DNA of 64,000 nt from Ideonella paludis. Its GTDB lineage: Bacteria > Pseudomonadota > Gammaproteobacteria > Burkholderiales > Burkholderiaceae_C. Below the pieces are notes generated by a model. The model searched no databases and was not told the DNA's origin. It saw nothing but the letters and a program-made list of their open reading frames with translations. The stretch is taken from the NCBI RefSeq assembly GCF_018069865.1, contig NZ_JAGQDG010000008.1, forward strand, positions 186,001 through 250,000. Direction: 5' to 3'. Of this stretch, positions 46,281-57,485 are shown in pieces. The position numbers and the translations under genes are program-made. Positions within the stretch are counted from its first letter, which is position 1, and each line of letters opens with the position of its first letter.

Positions 46281-47180
46281 TCAGCTGGCCCACCCTACCA
46301 GAGGATGCTCAACCAAGCTGCGGCACATTCGACCGACCCAGCCTTCAGGCAAACCGCCTTCCAACTCTGTCGCCACAGGACGCTCTCCTGTACCGTTGTC
46401 TTCAACCCTTGCAAACACTGCACTGCCTGAGCCCGTCATCCGGCTGTTGCCGAACTGTTGCTCCAACCACTGCCTTGCTTGCGTCACCTCGGGGCACAAG
46501 GCCTCGGCTGCTGCCTGCAAGTCGTTGTGCCCAAAACCGCCAAGAAGCATCTTGCTGTTTTGCTCACAAACCGTGTTTGCTGAAGAGCCCGCAACTATAG
46601 CAGGCTTTGTATCGCGTGTCACCAAATCGCTTGAAAAAATTGCGGCAGTCGCAATCGCTTGGGGCGGCTTGATCACGGCAAAGCGCTGTGGCGGCACGTC
46701 GATGGGCGTCAACTTTTCGCCGATGCCCTCGACAAACGCATTATGCCCGCCGATGAAAAAGGGCACGTCGGCTCCCAGGCGCGCGCCCAAGGAGAGCAGC
46801 TTGGCGCGAGGCCAGTTCAGGCCCCAAAGCCGGTTCAGGCCCAGCAAGGTGGTGGCTGCATCAGAGCTGCCGCCACCCATGCCAGCGCCCCACGGCACCT
46901 GCTTGAAGATGGAAATGTCAGCTCCCAAAGAGGTGCCGCTGGCTTGCTGCAGGCTGCGGGCTGCCCTCAGGCATAAGTCGTCGTCAGGCAGGGTGGGGCC
47001 CAGATCGTGCCGCTGCAATTGGCCGTCATGGCGCAACTCCAGATGCAAGGTGTCGGCCCAGTCGATGAGCACAAACACCGACTCCAGCAGGTGGTAGCCG
47101 TCGGCGCGTCGGCCCAGCACATGCAAGAACAAATTGAGCTTGGCAGGGGCCGCCAAGTCAGACAGAGAGGTCATGCTCAT
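46281..47180 (-). CDS. ispE: 4-diphosphocytidyl-2-C-methyl-D-erythritol kinase
   Basis: A 299-residue GHMP kinase of the MEP isoprenoid pathway. APAKLNLFLHVLGRRADGYHLLESVF is the substrate site and VPWGAGMGGGSSDAATTLLGLNRLW the ATP-binding glycine loop; MTGSGSAVFAR is the third GHMP motif. The ATG at 47178-47180 overlaps the lolB stop as TGATG. It carries an Ala/Ser-rich insertion (IVAGSSANTVCEQNSK) before the third motif. Confidence 0.95.
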   Translation of the reverse strand: MSMTSLSDLAAPAKLNLFLHVLGRRADGYHLLESVFVLIDWADTLHLELRHDGQLQRHDLGPTLPDDDLCLRAARSLQQASGTSLGADISIFKQVPWGAGMGGGSSDAATTLLGLNRLWGLNWPRAKLLSLGARLGADVPFFIGGHNAFVEGIGEKLTPIDVPPQRFAVIKPPQAIATAAIFSSDLVTRDTKPAIVAGSSANTVCEQNSKMLLGGFGHNDLQAAAEALCPEVTQARQWLEQQFGNSRMTGSGSAVFARVEDNGTGERPVATELEGGLPEGWVGRMCRSLVEHPLVGWAS

Positions 47181-47737
47181 CAACGATCCAATCGAATGCG
47201 CAGCAGCACCGCGGGGGGCAACTCGCGCCGGGCTTCGACCCAGCCCTCGGACTCCAGGCGGCTGGCATCGACCCGCCAGTCCGCTTGCCAAAAACGCGGC
47301 CCGCCTGACGCACCTGCGGCCACTTCCCATTGCACGTCAACGCCCGGCCAAGGTTGGCCTTTCAGCCAAGAGGGCAGCGCGGCCAGGGGCACCGATTCGC
47401 CCAAGGCGCTGCGCGACAACTCGTCCAGGTTGGCATAGGCTTGCGGGCCTTGGCCGCTGTCCAAAGTCACGCCCTGCGGGCTCCATTGGGCCAAGGCCAG
47501 CACCGTCCCCAAGGGGCTGAAGAGCCGCAACTCGCCTTGCTGCTCATGGCCAGAAAGTTCAAAGCTGGCGCTGACAGACTGCGCCGGCGCGCTGGGGCTC
47601 TCGGCCACGCGCAAGGCCATTCGGCCTTGCAGGGCCGGGGCTGCATCCGGGGCGCGAGGCGGCGCCGTCACGCAGGCGCTCAGGCTCAAGCCCAGGCAAA
47701 ACGCCGCAGCCAGGCGGCACTGACTTGCCCCCCTCAT
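47180..47737 (-). CDS. lolB: Outer-membrane lipoprotein receptor LolB
   Basis: A 185-residue lipoprotein with lipobox LSAC (lipidated Cys at residue 22). ALQGRMALRV, SASFELSGHEQQGELRLFSPLGTVLA and WLKGQPWPG match LolB strands, including the LSPLG-type hydrophobic loop. It receives lipoproteins from LolA and inserts them in the outer membrane. It overlaps the TPR gene by four bases and ispE by one. Confidence 0.9.
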   Translation of the reverse strand: MRGASQCRLAAAFCLGLSLSACVTAPPRAPDAAPALQGRMALRVAESPSAPAQSVSASFELSGHEQQGELRLFSPLGTVLALAQWSPQGVTLDSGQGPQAYANLDELSRSALGESVPLAALPSWLKGQPWPGVDVQWEVAAGASGGPRFWQADWRVDASRLESEGWVEARRELPPAVLLRIRLDR

Positions 47738-49575
47738 AACTTGACTTGCAGGCGCTGTAGGGTCTCTTGCAGCACTTCGTTGTCAGGCTCGCGCGGCTGG
47801 GCCTCGCGCCACACTCGCAGCGCTTCATCACGCCGGCCGGCCAGCCACAAGGCCTCACCCAAATGCGCCGCCACCTCGACATGCGGGCGTGCAATGTGAG
47901 ATTGCTGGAGCAGGCGAATGGCCTCGTCCAAGCGCCCTTGTCGGAAGGCGACCCACCCCAAGCTGTCGGTGATGAAGGGGTCGCCCGGCGCCATGCTGGC
48001 GGCCTTGTTCAACAGCGCCTGGGCTTCGTCCAAGCGGATGTTGCGCTCGGCCAGGGAATAGCCCAGTGCGTTGACGGCATGGTGGTCGTCAGGCTTGAGG
48101 GTCATGACGCGGCGCAGCAGCACTTCCATGTCGTCATAGCGCTTCAGGCGGTCTGCCGTCATGGCCAGTTCATAGACCAACACAGAATCCTCGGGGCTTT
48201 GGCGCATGGCCTCCAAGAGCAGGTCATAGGCGCTCTGCCATTGCTTGCGATCGCGCAGCAATTGAGCTTCGGCCAGGAGCCGGGCGCGCGCGTCTGGGTT
48301 GCCTTTGGCAGCGCCTGCGCGCAGCAAGGCGCGGGCTTCGGTCAAGCGGCCATTGGCTGCCAGCAGCGAGGCGCGGCGTGCCAGCACGGCCAGGTCCACC
48401 TCTTGGGCGGGAATGCGATCCAGCCACTGACTGGCCGCTTTGGCGTCGTTGAGGTGTTCCCAGGCTTGAGCGATCAGCACATAGGCCAGATGCGGACCCG
48501 CCTCGTTGGTGTCTGCGTCCGCCTCTGGGTCTTGTTTGGCGTTGCCGCGCTTGGCTTCGGCATCGGCGGCCAAGAAGCGCTCCAGGGACGCAATGCCATC
48601 ACGGCTCTCTCGCAGCTCGACTTGGTAAGCACCCAAGGTCAACCAGGCCACCGACAGCTGCGGCTGCTGGGCCAAAGCGAGCTTAAGCTGGGTGGCGGCC
48701 TCACCCAAGCGCTGGCGGCGGTCCAGGCTGCGGGCATAGGCCAGGCGCACCTGCGCCGGGGTATTGGGGCTGGCCAGTGAGCCCTGCACCAAAGCTTCGG
48801 CCGCTGGGGCTTTGGGGATCAACTCCAGGGCCAGCAATGTGGGGCCCAGGGCCGAGGGATCTTGGCCCAAAGCCTTGCGGGCTAGGCTCAGGGCCGTGTC
48901 GACCTGCCCGGCCGCCAAGGCCACGCGGCCTCGCGCAGTCCAGGCAGCCACTTGCGTGCTGGCTTGGCTCTCGAAAGGGGCCAAGGCTTGCTCGGCTGCT
49001 TTCAGGGCCACCGCTTTGTCTTTGAGGCCGGCCAAGAAACGCGGCAGGCCGCTGATCACCAACTCTTGCTCGTTCGCGGGCTGGCTTTGCAGCAAGTGGC
49101 GCAAGGGCTCGCCCAAATCCGCCGGGCGGTCCAGGGCCACCAGGACTTGCACCAGCGTTCTGGCGGCTTCGGTGGACTGCGGCAAGGCTTGGCGCCAGGC
49201 TTTCGCGGCTTGCAGCGCAGACTCACCTGCGCGGGCTTGGATGGCCAACTCGACCGCGCGCCGGTAGAGGCCTTCGTCTTTGGTGCGCCGAGCGCCGTCC
49301 AGCAAGACCTCATGCGCATTGCCCAAACGCCCGGACTGAGCTTCCAGCTCACCGATCAGCAGTTGGTAGAACATGGGCGCATCTAGTCCGCTGTTCTGGA
49401 TGGGTGCGGCGGCCGCTTCAGCGGGCGGCGGTGTCTGCGCCGAGGCAGACGGCGGTGACATCCACAGCGCTGCCATCAGACTGGCCAAAACAGCCCTCAA
49501 GTGAAGGGGCCGTGGGGGCGAAGTCAGGGCCGATGCCCCGGGCTGGGCCGACGGTCGAACAAAGCGTTGGGTCAT
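47734..49575 (-). CDS. Exported tetratricopeptide repeat protein
   Basis: A 613-residue protein. Residues 1-46 contain a signal-like hydrophobic stretch ([19 protein letters not shown]). The remainder is a series of TPR helices, clearest at the C-terminus: [58 protein letters not shown]. The conserved YSLAxxxxxLDEAxxLxxKA-type sequence is frequent in the TPR protein encoded upstream of lolB in beta- and gammaproteobacteria. It is translationally coupled to lolB (ATGA) and divergent from mutM. A role in envelope lipoprotein handling is inferred only from location. Confidence 0.85.
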   Translation of the reverse strand: MTQRFVRPSAQPGASALTSPPRPLHLRAVLASLMAALWMSPPSASAQTPPPAEAAAAPIQNSGLDAPMFYQLLIGELEAQSGRLGNAHEVLLDGARRTKDEGLYRRAVELAIQARAGESALQAAKAWRQALPQSTEAARTLVQVLVALDRPADLGEPLRHLLQSQPANEQELVISGLPRFLAGLKDKAVALKAAEQALAPFESQASTQVAAWTARGRVALAAGQVDTALSLARKALGQDPSALGPTLLALELIPKAPAAEALVQGSLASPNTPAQVRLAYARSLDRRQRLGEAATQLKLALAQQPQLSVAWLTLGAYQVELRESRDGIASLERFLAADAEAKRGNAKQDPEADADTNEAGPHLAYVLIAQAWEHLNDAKAASQWLDRIPAQEVDLAVLARRASLLAANGRLTEARALLRAGAAKGNPDARARLLAEAQLLRDRKQWQSAYDLLLEAMRQSPEDSVLVYELAMTADRLKRYDDMEVLLRRVMTLKPDDHHAVNALGYSLAERNIRLDEAQALLNKAASMAPGDPFITDSLGWVAFRQGRLDEAIRLLQQSHIARPHVEVAAHLGEALWLAGRRDEALRVWREAQPREPDNEVLQETLQRLQVKL

Positions 49576-49645
49576 CTTCTCTCCAGCGATGCGGGATTCT
49601 ACGGGCCGCCCTGTCGCGGTGCGGCCCCTCTTCCATAATCAAACC

Positions 49646-50470
49646 ATGCCTGAATTGCCAGAAGTTGAAGTCACCCGCTTGAGTGTGGCGGGCGTGACCG
49701 GCGCCCGCGTGCTGGGATTGCGCCTGGGAAAGCCGCTGCGCTGGCCGCTGGGCGCAGAGCCCGAGGTGGCGCACGGCCGCACCGTGGGCGAGATTCAGCG
49801 TCGGGGTAAATATTTGTGGCTGCCCCTGCTGAACGCAGGGCAGGCAGACGGCGGCTTGTTGTGGCACTTGGGCATGTCCGGCTCGCTGAGCTGGCTGGCC
49901 CAGGCGCCGCCGGCCGGGCCGCACGATCATGCCGACTTACACACGGATCGAGGCACCTTGCGCCTGACCGACCCCCGCCGCTTTGGCGCCGTGGTGTGGT
50001 CGCCTGCCTTGGGCCAAGACCCCGCTGCCAAACTCTTGGCTCGGCTGGGGCCGGAGCCCTTCGACCCGGCACTCACCCCCCAAGGTTTCCATGCGGCTTT
50101 ACGTCAGCGGCGTGTGGCCATCAAGCAAGCCTTGTTGTCGGGCGAATTGGTGGTCGGGGCGGGCAATATCTACGCCAGCGATGCCCTGTTTGAAGCGGGC
50201 ATTGACCCTCGCACCCGCTGCGACCGCATCGCTGCCGCCCGTGCGGCGAGGCTGTTGGCCGCAGTGCAGCGCGTCTTGACTGAAGCCATCGCGGCAGGGG
50301 GCTCGACCCTGAAGGACTTCAAAGACGCCCATGGCACGGTGGGCCAGTACCAGGGCCAAGCCCGGGTTTATGGGCGTGAGGGTCAGGCCTGCCAGCGCTG
50401 CGGCGGGACCATCAAGCGCCTGGTGCAAGGGCAAAGAGCCACCTATTACTGCCCAGGCTGCCAGCATTGA
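49646..50470 (+). CDS. mutM: Formamidopyrimidine-DNA glycosylase
   Basis: A 274-residue base-excision repair enzyme that removes 8-oxoguanine. The N-terminal catalytic [11 protein letters not shown] supplies Pro2 and Glu3. [11 protein letters not shown]-type and [11 protein letters not shown] segments are conserved, the H2TH region includes [15 protein letters not shown], and the zinc finger is [24 protein letters not shown]. It is the first of three co-directional genes ending in mutY. Confidence 0.97.
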   Translation: MPELPEVEVTRLSVAGVTGARVLGLRLGKPLRWPLGAEPEVAHGRTVGEIQRRGKYLWLPLLNAGQADGGLLWHLGMSGSLSWLAQAPPAGPHDHADLHTDRGTLRLTDPRRFGAVVWSPALGQDPAAKLLARLGPEPFDPALTPQGFHAALRQRRVAIKQALLSGELVVGAGNIYASDALFEAGIDPRTRCDRIAAARAARLLAAVQRVLTEAIAAGGSTLKDFKDAHGTVGQYQGQARVYGREGQACQRCGGTIKRLVQGQRATYYCPGCQH

Positions 50471-50598
50471 TCCTGCGCAGGGCGCCGCGGGCCTTGTCTG
50501 GGGCCTCCAGAGCGAGTCGTTATACCGCCACAAGGTGTGTCGGTGTGTGCCGTGGGGTTCACGACCAAGGCCACTGCGGCTAGGATGTTCGTTGGTGT

Positions 50599-52848
50599 TT
50601 GTTGCTCAGATCTGTTGTGTCCTTTCCAAACTCGCTCTCCAACCCCCGTGATCTTCAGCCGGCGCTGGCGCCCTTGCTGGACGCCTTGGCCGAATGGCGC
50701 ATGACCATGGCGGGGCAGATGATCGTCCTCGAGAGCTTTTTGCGGGACGCCGACCTGCTCACCCCTGACGCCGCCAATCAGTGCGCGGGCCTTCGCCAGC
50801 GCTTGGCCACTGACAGGCTGGTGATTGCCTTTGTGGCCGAGTTCGCGCGCGGCAAGTCCGAGCTGATCAATGCCATCTTTTTCGCCGATGCGGGGCAGCG
50901 CGTGTTGCCGGCCACGCCGGGCCGCACCACCAAATGCCCCGTGGAGCTGTGCTGGGATGAGCGCGAGCCGCCTCGCTTGGCTTTGTTGCCCATCGACACC
51001 CGGCTGCGCCCTGAGACATTGGCCGATTGGCGCGACATGCCCGAGGCCTGGACCACGGTGGAGCTGGATACCTCCGACACCAATGCCTTGGTGAAGTCGC
51101 TGTCCCAAGTCACGGCCACCCGCTATGTCAGCCGTGAGCAGGCGCATTCGCTGGGTTTATGGTCCGAGGAACACCCGGACGACAACCCGCCCAGCACGGC
51201 CGACGGCCGGGTGGAAGTGCCGGCCTGGCGCCATGCCGTCATCAATTACCCCCATCCCTTGCTCAAGCGTGGCTTGGTGGTGGTGGACACGCCGGGGCTG
51301 AATGCCATCGGCACCGAGCCCGAGCTGACGCTGAGCCTGCTGCCTTCGGCCCACGCCGTGCTGTTCATCTTGGGCGCCGACACCGGCGTGACCCGCACCG
51401 ACTTGGCGGTCTGGAACCAGCACCTGAACGACCCGTCGCTGGCCCGCTACGTCGTGCTCAACAAGATCGACACCTTGGCCGACCCGCTGGCCACCAGCAT
51501 GGAGCGCCAAGACCTGATCGAGCGCCAGTGCCTCAGCGCCGCTGATACCCTGGGGGTGCCGCGTCATCGCGTCTTCCCGGTGTCGGCGCGCCAGGCTTTG
51601 TCGGCCCGCTTGCAAAACGACAGCTTCGGCTTGGTGGGCTCCAAAGTGCCCGTGCTGGAAAAAGCGCTGCGCGACGAGCTGCTGCCGCAGCGCCAGCGCC
51701 TTTTGGCCACCGCCGTCATCAGCCAAGTGCAGTCTTTGCAAGAGCAGATCAGCCGCCGCCTGCGTGAGCTGCGCCGCCAAAACGCCGAGCAAATGTTGGA
51801 GCTGCGCGCCCTGCGGGGCAAGAGCAGCGGCCGCATCGGCATGATGCTGGCGCGCGTGCACTCTGACACCGAAGAATTCAACCGCTGTGCCGCCCGCCTC
51901 ACGGCCCTCAAATCAGTGCAGCAGCGCATGGTGCGGGGGGCTTTGGCCCACTTGGATGCCTCGCATGTGCGGGCTGCGGCCGAGCGGCTGCAGCAGGCGA
52001 TGGGTGGCGGCTGGTTCAACCTTCGGGCCAAGCCGCTGTTTGCGGAGACTTGCCGCAGCTTGGTGGAGCAGATTGACCGGGCTGCGCACGATTCCGTCGA
52101 GTCCCAGCACATGCTGACGGCCAGCTTCCGCCAACTCAATGCGGAGTTTGGCTTCACGCTTGAAGTGGCCGCGCCGCCGGATTACGCCCCTCTGCGTGAC
52201 GAGTTGGGCCGCATTGAGCAAGGCTATGCACGCTACTTCGGCGTGGGGGGGCGCATGCGCATGAACTCCCAGGCCTTTGCCGAGCAGTTCCAGCGCATGT
52301 TGGTCTCCAAGCTGCGCATCGTGTTCGACCAAGCCGCTTCGCAACTCGACGCCTGGAACGAGGCCATCACGGCTCAGTTGGATGGCCAGTTCAGAGACCG
52401 CCGGCAGAGCTTCCGCCGCCGCAAAGAAAACCTGGAGCGCATCCAAGAGGCCACGGGTGAGTTGGAGAGCCGGCTTGTTGAAGTGGAGCGCGTGGACCAG
52501 CAATTGTTGGAGCAGGCCGACCGAGCGTTTGTTTTGACCGCAGCACTGCGTTTGCGTGCCCAACAAGGCCCGAACCCAACGGCAGAGCCGGTGGCGGCTG
52601 CTGCGCTGGCCGCCGCGCCAGTGGCCGCTCCTGAGGCCGCCAAGAATGTGCTGCCAGCGGGCATCCAAATGAACATCGGCGAGCCGGACGATGCGGCCTC
52701 GCAGGTGGATCTTTACTTGCCGGATCTGCAACTCAATTTCCGGACGGACCAATTGGATGCGGCTTTGGCCCCGCCGCCTGTCGCCAAGCCCTTGGGCCTG
52801 GTGCACAGCGATGGCGTGCGCCCCAGCCTCGACGCTGACCTCGAATGA
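50599..52848 (+). CDS. Dynamin-family large GTPase
   Basis: A protein of about 749 residues. The GTPase domain shows G1 AEFARGKSELINAIFF (residues 80-95, Ala for the usual first Gly), G2 around RTTKCP, G3 VVVDTPGLNAI and G4 VVLNKIDTLAD. The remaining 400 residues are mainly helical with coiled-coil segments (QSLQEQISRRLRELRRQNAEQML and EELESRLVEVERVDQQLLEQAD-like) and an Ala/Pro-rich stretch before the end. Bacterial dynamins remodel or protect membranes. The start is uncertain: TTG 50599 gives the longest form, GTG 50617 is possible, and neither has a clear ribosome binding site. Its stop overlaps mutY (ATGA). Confidence 0.85.
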   Translation: MLLRSVVSFPNSLSNPRDLQPALAPLLDALAEWRMTMAGQMIVLESFLRDADLLTPDAANQCAGLRQRLATDRLVIAFVAEFARGKSELINAIFFADAGQRVLPATPGRTTKCPVELCWDEREPPRLALLPIDTRLRPETLADWRDMPEAWTTVELDTSDTNALVKSLSQVTATRYVSREQAHSLGLWSEEHPDDNPPSTADGRVEVPAWRHAVINYPHPLLKRGLVVVDTPGLNAIGTEPELTLSLLPSAHAVLFILGADTGVTRTDLAVWNQHLNDPSLARYVVLNKIDTLADPLATSMERQDLIERQCLSAADTLGVPRHRVFPVSARQALSARLQNDSFGLVGSKVPVLEKALRDELLPQRQRLLATAVISQVQSLQEQISRRLRELRRQNAEQMLELRALRGKSSGRIGMMLARVHSDTEEFNRCAARLTALKSVQQRMVRGALAHLDASHVRAAAERLQQAMGGGWFNLRAKPLFAETCRSLVEQIDRAAHDSVESQHMLTASFRQLNAEFGFTLEVAAPPDYAPLRDELGRIEQGYARYFGVGGRMRMNSQAFAEQFQRMLVSKLRIVFDQAASQLDAWNEAITAQLDGQFRDRRQSFRRRKENLERIQEATGELESRLVEVERVDQQLLEQADRAFVLTAALRLRAQQGPNPTAEPVAAAALAAAPVAAPEAAKNVLPAGIQMNIGEPDDAASQVDLYLPDLQLNFRTDQLDAALAPPPVAKPLGLVHSDGVRPSLDADLE

Positions 52849-53939
52849 GCAGCCCCCCCGCCGCACCGCAGGGCCCTGCGGACTTGGCGGCGCGCGTCGT
52901 GGCCTGGCAGCGCGTGCACGGCCGGCACAGCTTGCCTTGGCAGCAAACGCGCGACCCCTACCGCGTCTGGCTCTCCGAGATCATGCTGCAGCAAACCCAG
53001 GTCAGCACGGTTCTGGACTATTACGAGCGCTTCTTGAACCGCTTCCCGACGGTGGCTGCTCTGGCTGCCGCCCCGCAAGACGAGGTGCTGGCGCTGTGGG
53101 CGGGATTGGGCTATTACAGCCGGGCGCGCAACCTGCACCGCTGTGCCCAAGCGGTGGTGGCTGAGCATGGGGGCGAGTTTCCGCGCTCGGCGGCCGCCTT
53201 GAAGACCTTGCCCGGCATTGGCCGCTCCACCTCCGCCGCCATCGCGGCCTTTTGCTTTGGCGAGCGTGTGGCCATCTTGGATGGCAATGTCAAACGCGTG
53301 CTCACGCGCGTGCTGGGCTTTGGCGAGGACCTTGCCCAATCGACGCATGAAAAAACCTTGTGGCGCATGGCAGATGCAGCACTGCCGCAAGGTGAGGGCA
53401 TCGAGGCCTATACCCAAGGCTTGATGGATTTGGGCGCCACGGTCTGCTTGCAGCGCAACCCCACGTGCGAAGCCTGCCCGCTGGCTTCGCTGTGCGTGGC
53501 CAAAGCGCAAGGGCGCCCGCAGGACTACCCCGTCAAGAAGCGCAAGCTGGTGCGCAGCCAGCGGGCTCATGCGCTGCTGTGGCTGGAGCAGGACGATCAA
53601 GTGTGGCTGGTGCAGCGCCCGCAAACCGGGGTGTGGGCCGGCCTGTGGGCCTTGCCCGAGTTTGACAGCATGGCGGCGCTAGAGGCAGCCTGCGCAGCGT
53701 GGCTGGGTGAGCGCCAGCACTACACGCCCATCCATCACGTGCTGACCCATTTCGACTGGGCGCTCAGCCCGGTGCGCCTGCGTTTAGCGGAGGGGCAAGC
53801 GCTGACTGCAAGCTTGGCGGCGCTATGGCCCAGTGGCCAATGGGTGGCGCGCTCTCGGCTGGATGACTACGGCCTGCCCGCACCGATCAAAAAGCTGCTG
53901 TACGGTCAGGTTCAGGTTCTGCCATCCAGCTCGCGGTGA
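52845..53939 (+). CDS. mutY: A/G-specific adenine glycosylase
   Basis: A 364-residue repair glycosylase that removes adenine opposite 8-oxoguanine. [22 protein letters not shown] holds the catalytic Glu, [31 protein letters not shown] the helix-hairpin-helix and catalytic Asp, and [17 protein letters not shown] the 4Fe-4S cluster. The C-terminal NUDIX-like domain follows after residue 230. It overlaps the dynamin gene by four bases. Its 3' end overlaps the convergent rapZ gene by 28 bases. Confidence 0.97.
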   Translation: MSSPPAAPQGPADLAARVVAWQRVHGRHSLPWQQTRDPYRVWLSEIMLQQTQVSTVLDYYERFLNRFPTVAALAAAPQDEVLALWAGLGYYSRARNLHRCAQAVVAEHGGEFPRSAAALKTLPGIGRSTSAAIAAFCFGERVAILDGNVKRVLTRVLGFGEDLAQSTHEKTLWRMADAALPQGEGIEAYTQGLMDLGATVCLQRNPTCEACPLASLCVAKAQGRPQDYPVKKRKLVRSQRAHALLWLEQDDQVWLVQRPQTGVWAGLWALPEFDSMAALEAACAAWLGERQHYTPIHHVLTHFDWALSPVRLRLAEGQALTASLAALWPSGQWVARSRLDDYGLPAPIKKLLYGQVQVLPSSSR

Positions 53940-54823
53940 CGTTTGAGCGTCGTGACGGCCTCCGCAAAGCGGGCGGTCAGCGACTCGACAAAATAGACCG
54001 AACGATGCTGGCCACCCGTGCAGCCAATGGCCACCGTGAGGTAGCTGCGCTGGTCGTCCTCAAAGGCCGGTAGCCAACGACGCACAAAGGCGTCGATCTG
54101 CTCCAGCATTTCAATCACCTCGGGCTGGCCAGCCAGGTATTCGGCCACAGGGTCGTCTTTGCCGGTCAGCGGGCGCAGCTCGCGGATGTAAAACGGGTTG
54201 GGCAGGACGCGGACATCGAACACCAAATCCGCATCCAGCGGCACACCGTGCTTGAAGGCAAAGGACTCAAACACCAAGGTCAGGCCACTGCGCGTGGCGC
54301 CTACCAAGTCGCGCACCCACAGCCGCAACTGTGCCGGGCGCAATTGGCTGGTGTCCAGCACGGTGGATTGATCGCGCAAGTCAGCCAGCAGGTCGCGCTC
54401 GAGCTCAATCGCATCGAACAGCATGCGGTGCGGGTCGCCGGCCTCGCTGGGCTTGGAGAGCGGGTGAGGGCGACGCGTCTCCGAAAACCGCCTGATCAGC
54501 GCGGTGGTGGTGGCGTTCAAGAAGATGGTGCGCACCCGCACCCCCTCGGCTTTGAGCTGCTGCAGCACCGGCAAGAGGCTGGGCAGAGAACTGGCGGTGC
54601 GCACATCCACCGCAATGGCCATCTTGCGCACGCCATGCAGGCTTTCGACCTTGATGAAGTCGCGCAGCAACTCAGGCGGCAGGTTGTCGACGCAGAAGTA
54701 TCCAGCGTCCTCCAGTGCATGCAGGGCCACAGATTTGCCCGAGCCAGAGATGCCGGTGACCAGCACCACCTCGCGGTCCTGCAAGTCTGCGTGAGGCGGC
54801 AGCAGTGGGGAGTGTGGGCTCAT
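53912..54823 (-). CDS. rapZ: RNase adapter protein RapZ
   Basis: A 303-residue P-loop protein. Walker A is [18 protein letters not shown]; the Walker B-like [12 protein letters not shown] and [12 protein letters not shown] follow, and the C-terminal domain has [22 protein letters not shown]. In E. coli RapZ directs RNase E to the sRNA GlmZ; in betaproteobacteria its targets are less clear. Its ATG overlaps the recN stop by four bases, so it is translated from the recN transcript. Confidence 0.93.
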   Translation of the reverse strand: MSPHSPLLPPHADLQDREVVLVTGISGSGKSVALHALEDAGYFCVDNLPPELLRDFIKVESLHGVRKMAIAVDVRTASSLPSLLPVLQQLKAEGVRVRTIFLNATTTALIRRFSETRRPHPLSKPSEAGDPHRMLFDAIELERDLLADLRDQSTVLDTSQLRPAQLRLWVRDLVGATRSGLTLVFESFAFKHGVPLDADLVFDVRVLPNPFYIRELRPLTGKDDPVAEYLAGQPEVIEMLEQIDAFVRRWLPAFEDDQRSYLTVAIGCTGGQHRSVYFVESLTARFAEAVTTLKRHRELDGRT

Positions 54824-56535
54824 GCGTGGGGGGCGCGGCGCGCTGGCTGAGGTGTGGCTTGATTCAACAACTCTTGGGCGTGGGCCAGGCTCGTGCCTTG
54901 GGCGCGTTCGCCGCCCAGCATGCGGGCCACTTCGGCCACCCGGGCTTCACCGGCCACGGGGCTGATGCGAGACAGGGTTTGGCCACCTTCGCTGGCTTTG
55001 CTGACCACCAAGTGATGGTCACCACAGGCCGCCACTTGGGGCAGGTGGGTCACGGCCAGCACCTGGGCACTCTGGCCCAACTGCTTCATCATGCGGCCCA
55101 CAGCGTCGGCCACGGTGCCGCCGACGCCCGAGTCAATTTCGTCAAAGATCAAGGTGCTGGGCGCTGGGCGCTCGGCGGCGTTGCTGGCGCTGGCCTGCGC
55201 TTGGCGCTCGCGGGCCGTGGTGACGGCAATCGCCAAGGCCAGGCGAGAGAGCTCGCCGCCAGAGGCCACTTTGCCCAAAGGCCGGGGTGTGCTGCCGGCA
55301 TGGCCGGCGACCAAGAACTCAGCGGCTTCAAGGCCAAAGGCTTGGGGTTGGTCTTGCGGCACCAGCGCGACCTCAAAGCGCCCACCGGCCATGCCCAGCT
55401 GTTGCATGGCTTCGGTGACACTGGCTGAGAGCGGCCCGGCCGCTTGATGCCGGGCTTGGCTGACGCGCTGGGCTTCGTCGCGCCAGTGGTCTTCGGCCTG
55501 GGCCACCGCCCGCTCCAGGGCTTCTAGGTCAGAGGCTTTTTCCAGCGCCTTCAGCGCACTGCGCCATTCGGAGAGCAAGGCAGGCAACTCTTCTGGTGCG
55601 CGCCTGTAGCGGCGCGCCAAGCCTATCCATGCAGAGAGCCGGGTGTCGAGTTCCTCCAGCCGCTGCGGGTCCGGCTCGACTCGGCCGAGATAGGCGTTCA
55701 GGCTGTGGGCTGCGTCATCCAACTGGGCTTGGGCGCCGCGCAAGGCTTCCATCACGTCTTGCACTTGAGGGTCCCAGGCGCTGACTTGGTCCAGCGCATT
55801 CAGTGCCCGAGCGACCAGACGGCTGGCGCTGTGGTCCTCCTCGTCCACCCATTGATGCGCTTGATGCGCCGCATCCACCAGCGCCTGGCCATGGCTCAAG
55901 CGCTGGTGTTCGGCATTCAGCTCGGCCCACTCGTCGGCCTTGGGGCCTAAGCGTTCCAACTCGCCAATCTGCCAGGCCAGGCGCTCGCGCTCGCTGTCCA
56001 GTTCGCCCTGGCGCGTCTTGGCGCGCGCCAAGCTCTCCATGGCCTCGCGCCAGTGGGCATAGGCCTGGGCCAGCGGGCGGGTGTTGAGCCCCGCTTGCTC
56101 GTCCAGCAAGGCCCGCACCGAGGCCGGGCGAGTCAGCCCTTGCCAGGCATGTTGGCCGTGAATGTCCACCAAGTGATCGGCCATCTCCCGCAGTTGGGCC
56201 AAGGTGGCTGGGCTGCCATTGATGAAGCCGCGGCTCTTGCCTTGCGCATCGATGATCCGCCGCAGCATCAACTCGTCCCCGCCCTCAAAGCCGTGTTCCT
56301 CCAGCCATGCAGCCAAAGCTGCAGGGGCGTCAAAGCTGGCGGTGATGTCGGCACGTGCAGCGCCGTCGCGCACCACGGGACTGTCCGCGCGCGCGCCCAA
56401 AGCCAGTTGCAGCGCGTCGATCAAGATGGACTTGCCTGCGCCGGTCTCGCCTGTGAGCACCGTGAAGCCAGCGCCAAAGCTCACGTCCAAGTGCGTGACG
56501 ATGACAAAGTCTTTGAGCGTCAGGTGTTTGAGCAT
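54820..56535 (-). CDS. recN: DNA repair protein RecN
   Basis: A 571-residue SMC-like ATPase for double-strand break repair. [40 protein letters not shown] carries Walker A; the middle third is coiled coil; the C-terminal signature and Walker B are [15 protein letters not shown] and [21 protein letters not shown]. It begins two bases after the nadK stop and ends overlapping rapZ, so nadK-recN-rapZ form one operon. Confidence 0.96.
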   Translation of the reverse strand: MLKHLTLKDFVIVTHLDVSFGAGFTVLTGETGAGKSILIDALQLALGARADSPVVRDGAARADITASFDAPAALAAWLEEHGFEGGDELMLRRIIDAQGKSRGFINGSPATLAQLREMADHLVDIHGQHAWQGLTRPASVRALLDEQAGLNTRPLAQAYAHWREAMESLARAKTRQGELDSERERLAWQIGELERLGPKADEWAELNAEHQRLSHGQALVDAAHQAHQWVDEEDHSASRLVARALNALDQVSAWDPQVQDVMEALRGAQAQLDDAAHSLNAYLGRVEPDPQRLEELDTRLSAWIGLARRYRRAPEELPALLSEWRSALKALEKASDLEALERAVAQAEDHWRDEAQRVSQARHQAAGPLSASVTEAMQQLGMAGGRFEVALVPQDQPQAFGLEAAEFLVAGHAGSTPRPLGKVASGGELSRLALAIAVTTARERQAQASASNAAERPAPSTLIFDEIDSGVGGTVADAVGRMMKQLGQSAQVLAVTHLPQVAACGDHHLVVSKASEGGQTLSRISPVAGEARVAEVARMLGGERAQGTSLAHAQELLNQATPQPARRAPHA

Positions 56536-56537
56536 GC

Positions 56538-57413
56538 TCAGACCACACCCTCATACCAGCGCAGCTTGCGCCGCAAGGTGGCGTAGTAACTCCAGCCCCG
56601 GGGGTGCAAGAAGCGCACGGCCACGCTGGAGCGGCCGACGCGAACTTGGTCGCCGTGCATCAGGCTGGCCAAGCTGTGCATGTCGAAATTGGCGCTGCTG
56701 TCTTTGCCCGAGACGATGGTGACTTGCACCTCTTGGGTGTCCGGCAGCACGATGGGCCGGTTGGACAGGGTGTGCGAGGCAATCGGCACCACGATCCAGC
56801 CGCCCACCGATGGGTGCAAGATCGGCCCACCCGCCGACAGCGCATAGGCCGTGGAGCCGGTGGGTGAGGCGATGATCAAGCCGTCGGCGCGCATATTGGC
56901 CACAAATTCGCCGCCAATGTCCACGCGCAACTCCACCATGCTGGCGGTCGGGCCACGCGCCACCACCACGTCATTCAAGGCCATGCCTTGGAAGATGGCT
57001 TCATCGTCGCGCCAAACGCCGCCTTCCATCATGGAGCGGCGCTCTTCTTCATAGTCGCCGCGCACGATGGGGCCCAAAGCTTCGGCCCAATCCGTGCCGC
57101 GCACGTCAGTGATGAAGCCCAGCCGGCCTTGGTTGATGCCTACCAAAGGCACGTTGAACGGGGCCAACTCGCGGGCAATGCCCAGCATGGTGCCGTCACC
57201 GCCGACCACCACAGCGATGTCGCATTGCGCCCCGATCTCGGCGGGGCTGAGGGCACCGTACTCGTTCCAATCTGTGGCCATGGCTGTGTCGCGGTCGACA
57301 GAGACATCCAGCCCTTGGCGGGTCAAGAATTGGGCGATCTGCTCCAGCAAGGGGCGAATGCCCTGGGCTTGGTGCTTGCCCACGAGCGCGGCGTGGCGGA
57401 AACGGGTCGGCAT
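56538..57413 (-). CDS. nadK: NAD kinase
   Basis: A 291-residue kinase that makes NADP. The GGDGT motif is in [17 protein letters not shown], the NE/D motif in [21 protein letters not shown] and the glycine-rich segment in [26 protein letters not shown]. It is divergent from hrcA with about 70 bases between starts, the arrangement usual for this lineage. Confidence 0.96.
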   Translation of the reverse strand: MPTRFRHAALVGKHQAQGIRPLLEQIAQFLTRQGLDVSVDRDTAMATDWNEYGALSPAEIGAQCDIAVVVGGDGTMLGIARELAPFNVPLVGINQGRLGFITDVRGTDWAEALGPIVRGDYEEERRSMMEGGVWRDDEAIFQGMALNDVVVARGPTASMVELRVDIGGEFVANMRADGLIIASPTGSTAYALSAGGPILHPSVGGWIVVPIASHTLSNRPIVLPDTQEVQVTIVSGKDSSANFDMHSLASLMHGDQVRVGRSSVAVRFLHPRGWSYYATLRRKLRWYEGVV

Positions 57414-57485
57414 GGTGCGAGGAATTACACCACAGCCCTCGTGCTTGTCAGGTGCTCAGCAGGGCGAGATCCGTACAATGTGCGC

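Noticed and set aside
57445-57479. TTGTCA / TACAAT promoter for hrcA
   Set aside because: The two boxes are 23 bases apart, too far for a sigma-70 promoter, and the TACAAT lies only seven bases from the start codon.
57414-57485. CIRCE operator next to hrcA
   Set aside because: The TTAGCACTC-N9-GAGTGCTAA inverted repeat is not present in the spacer.
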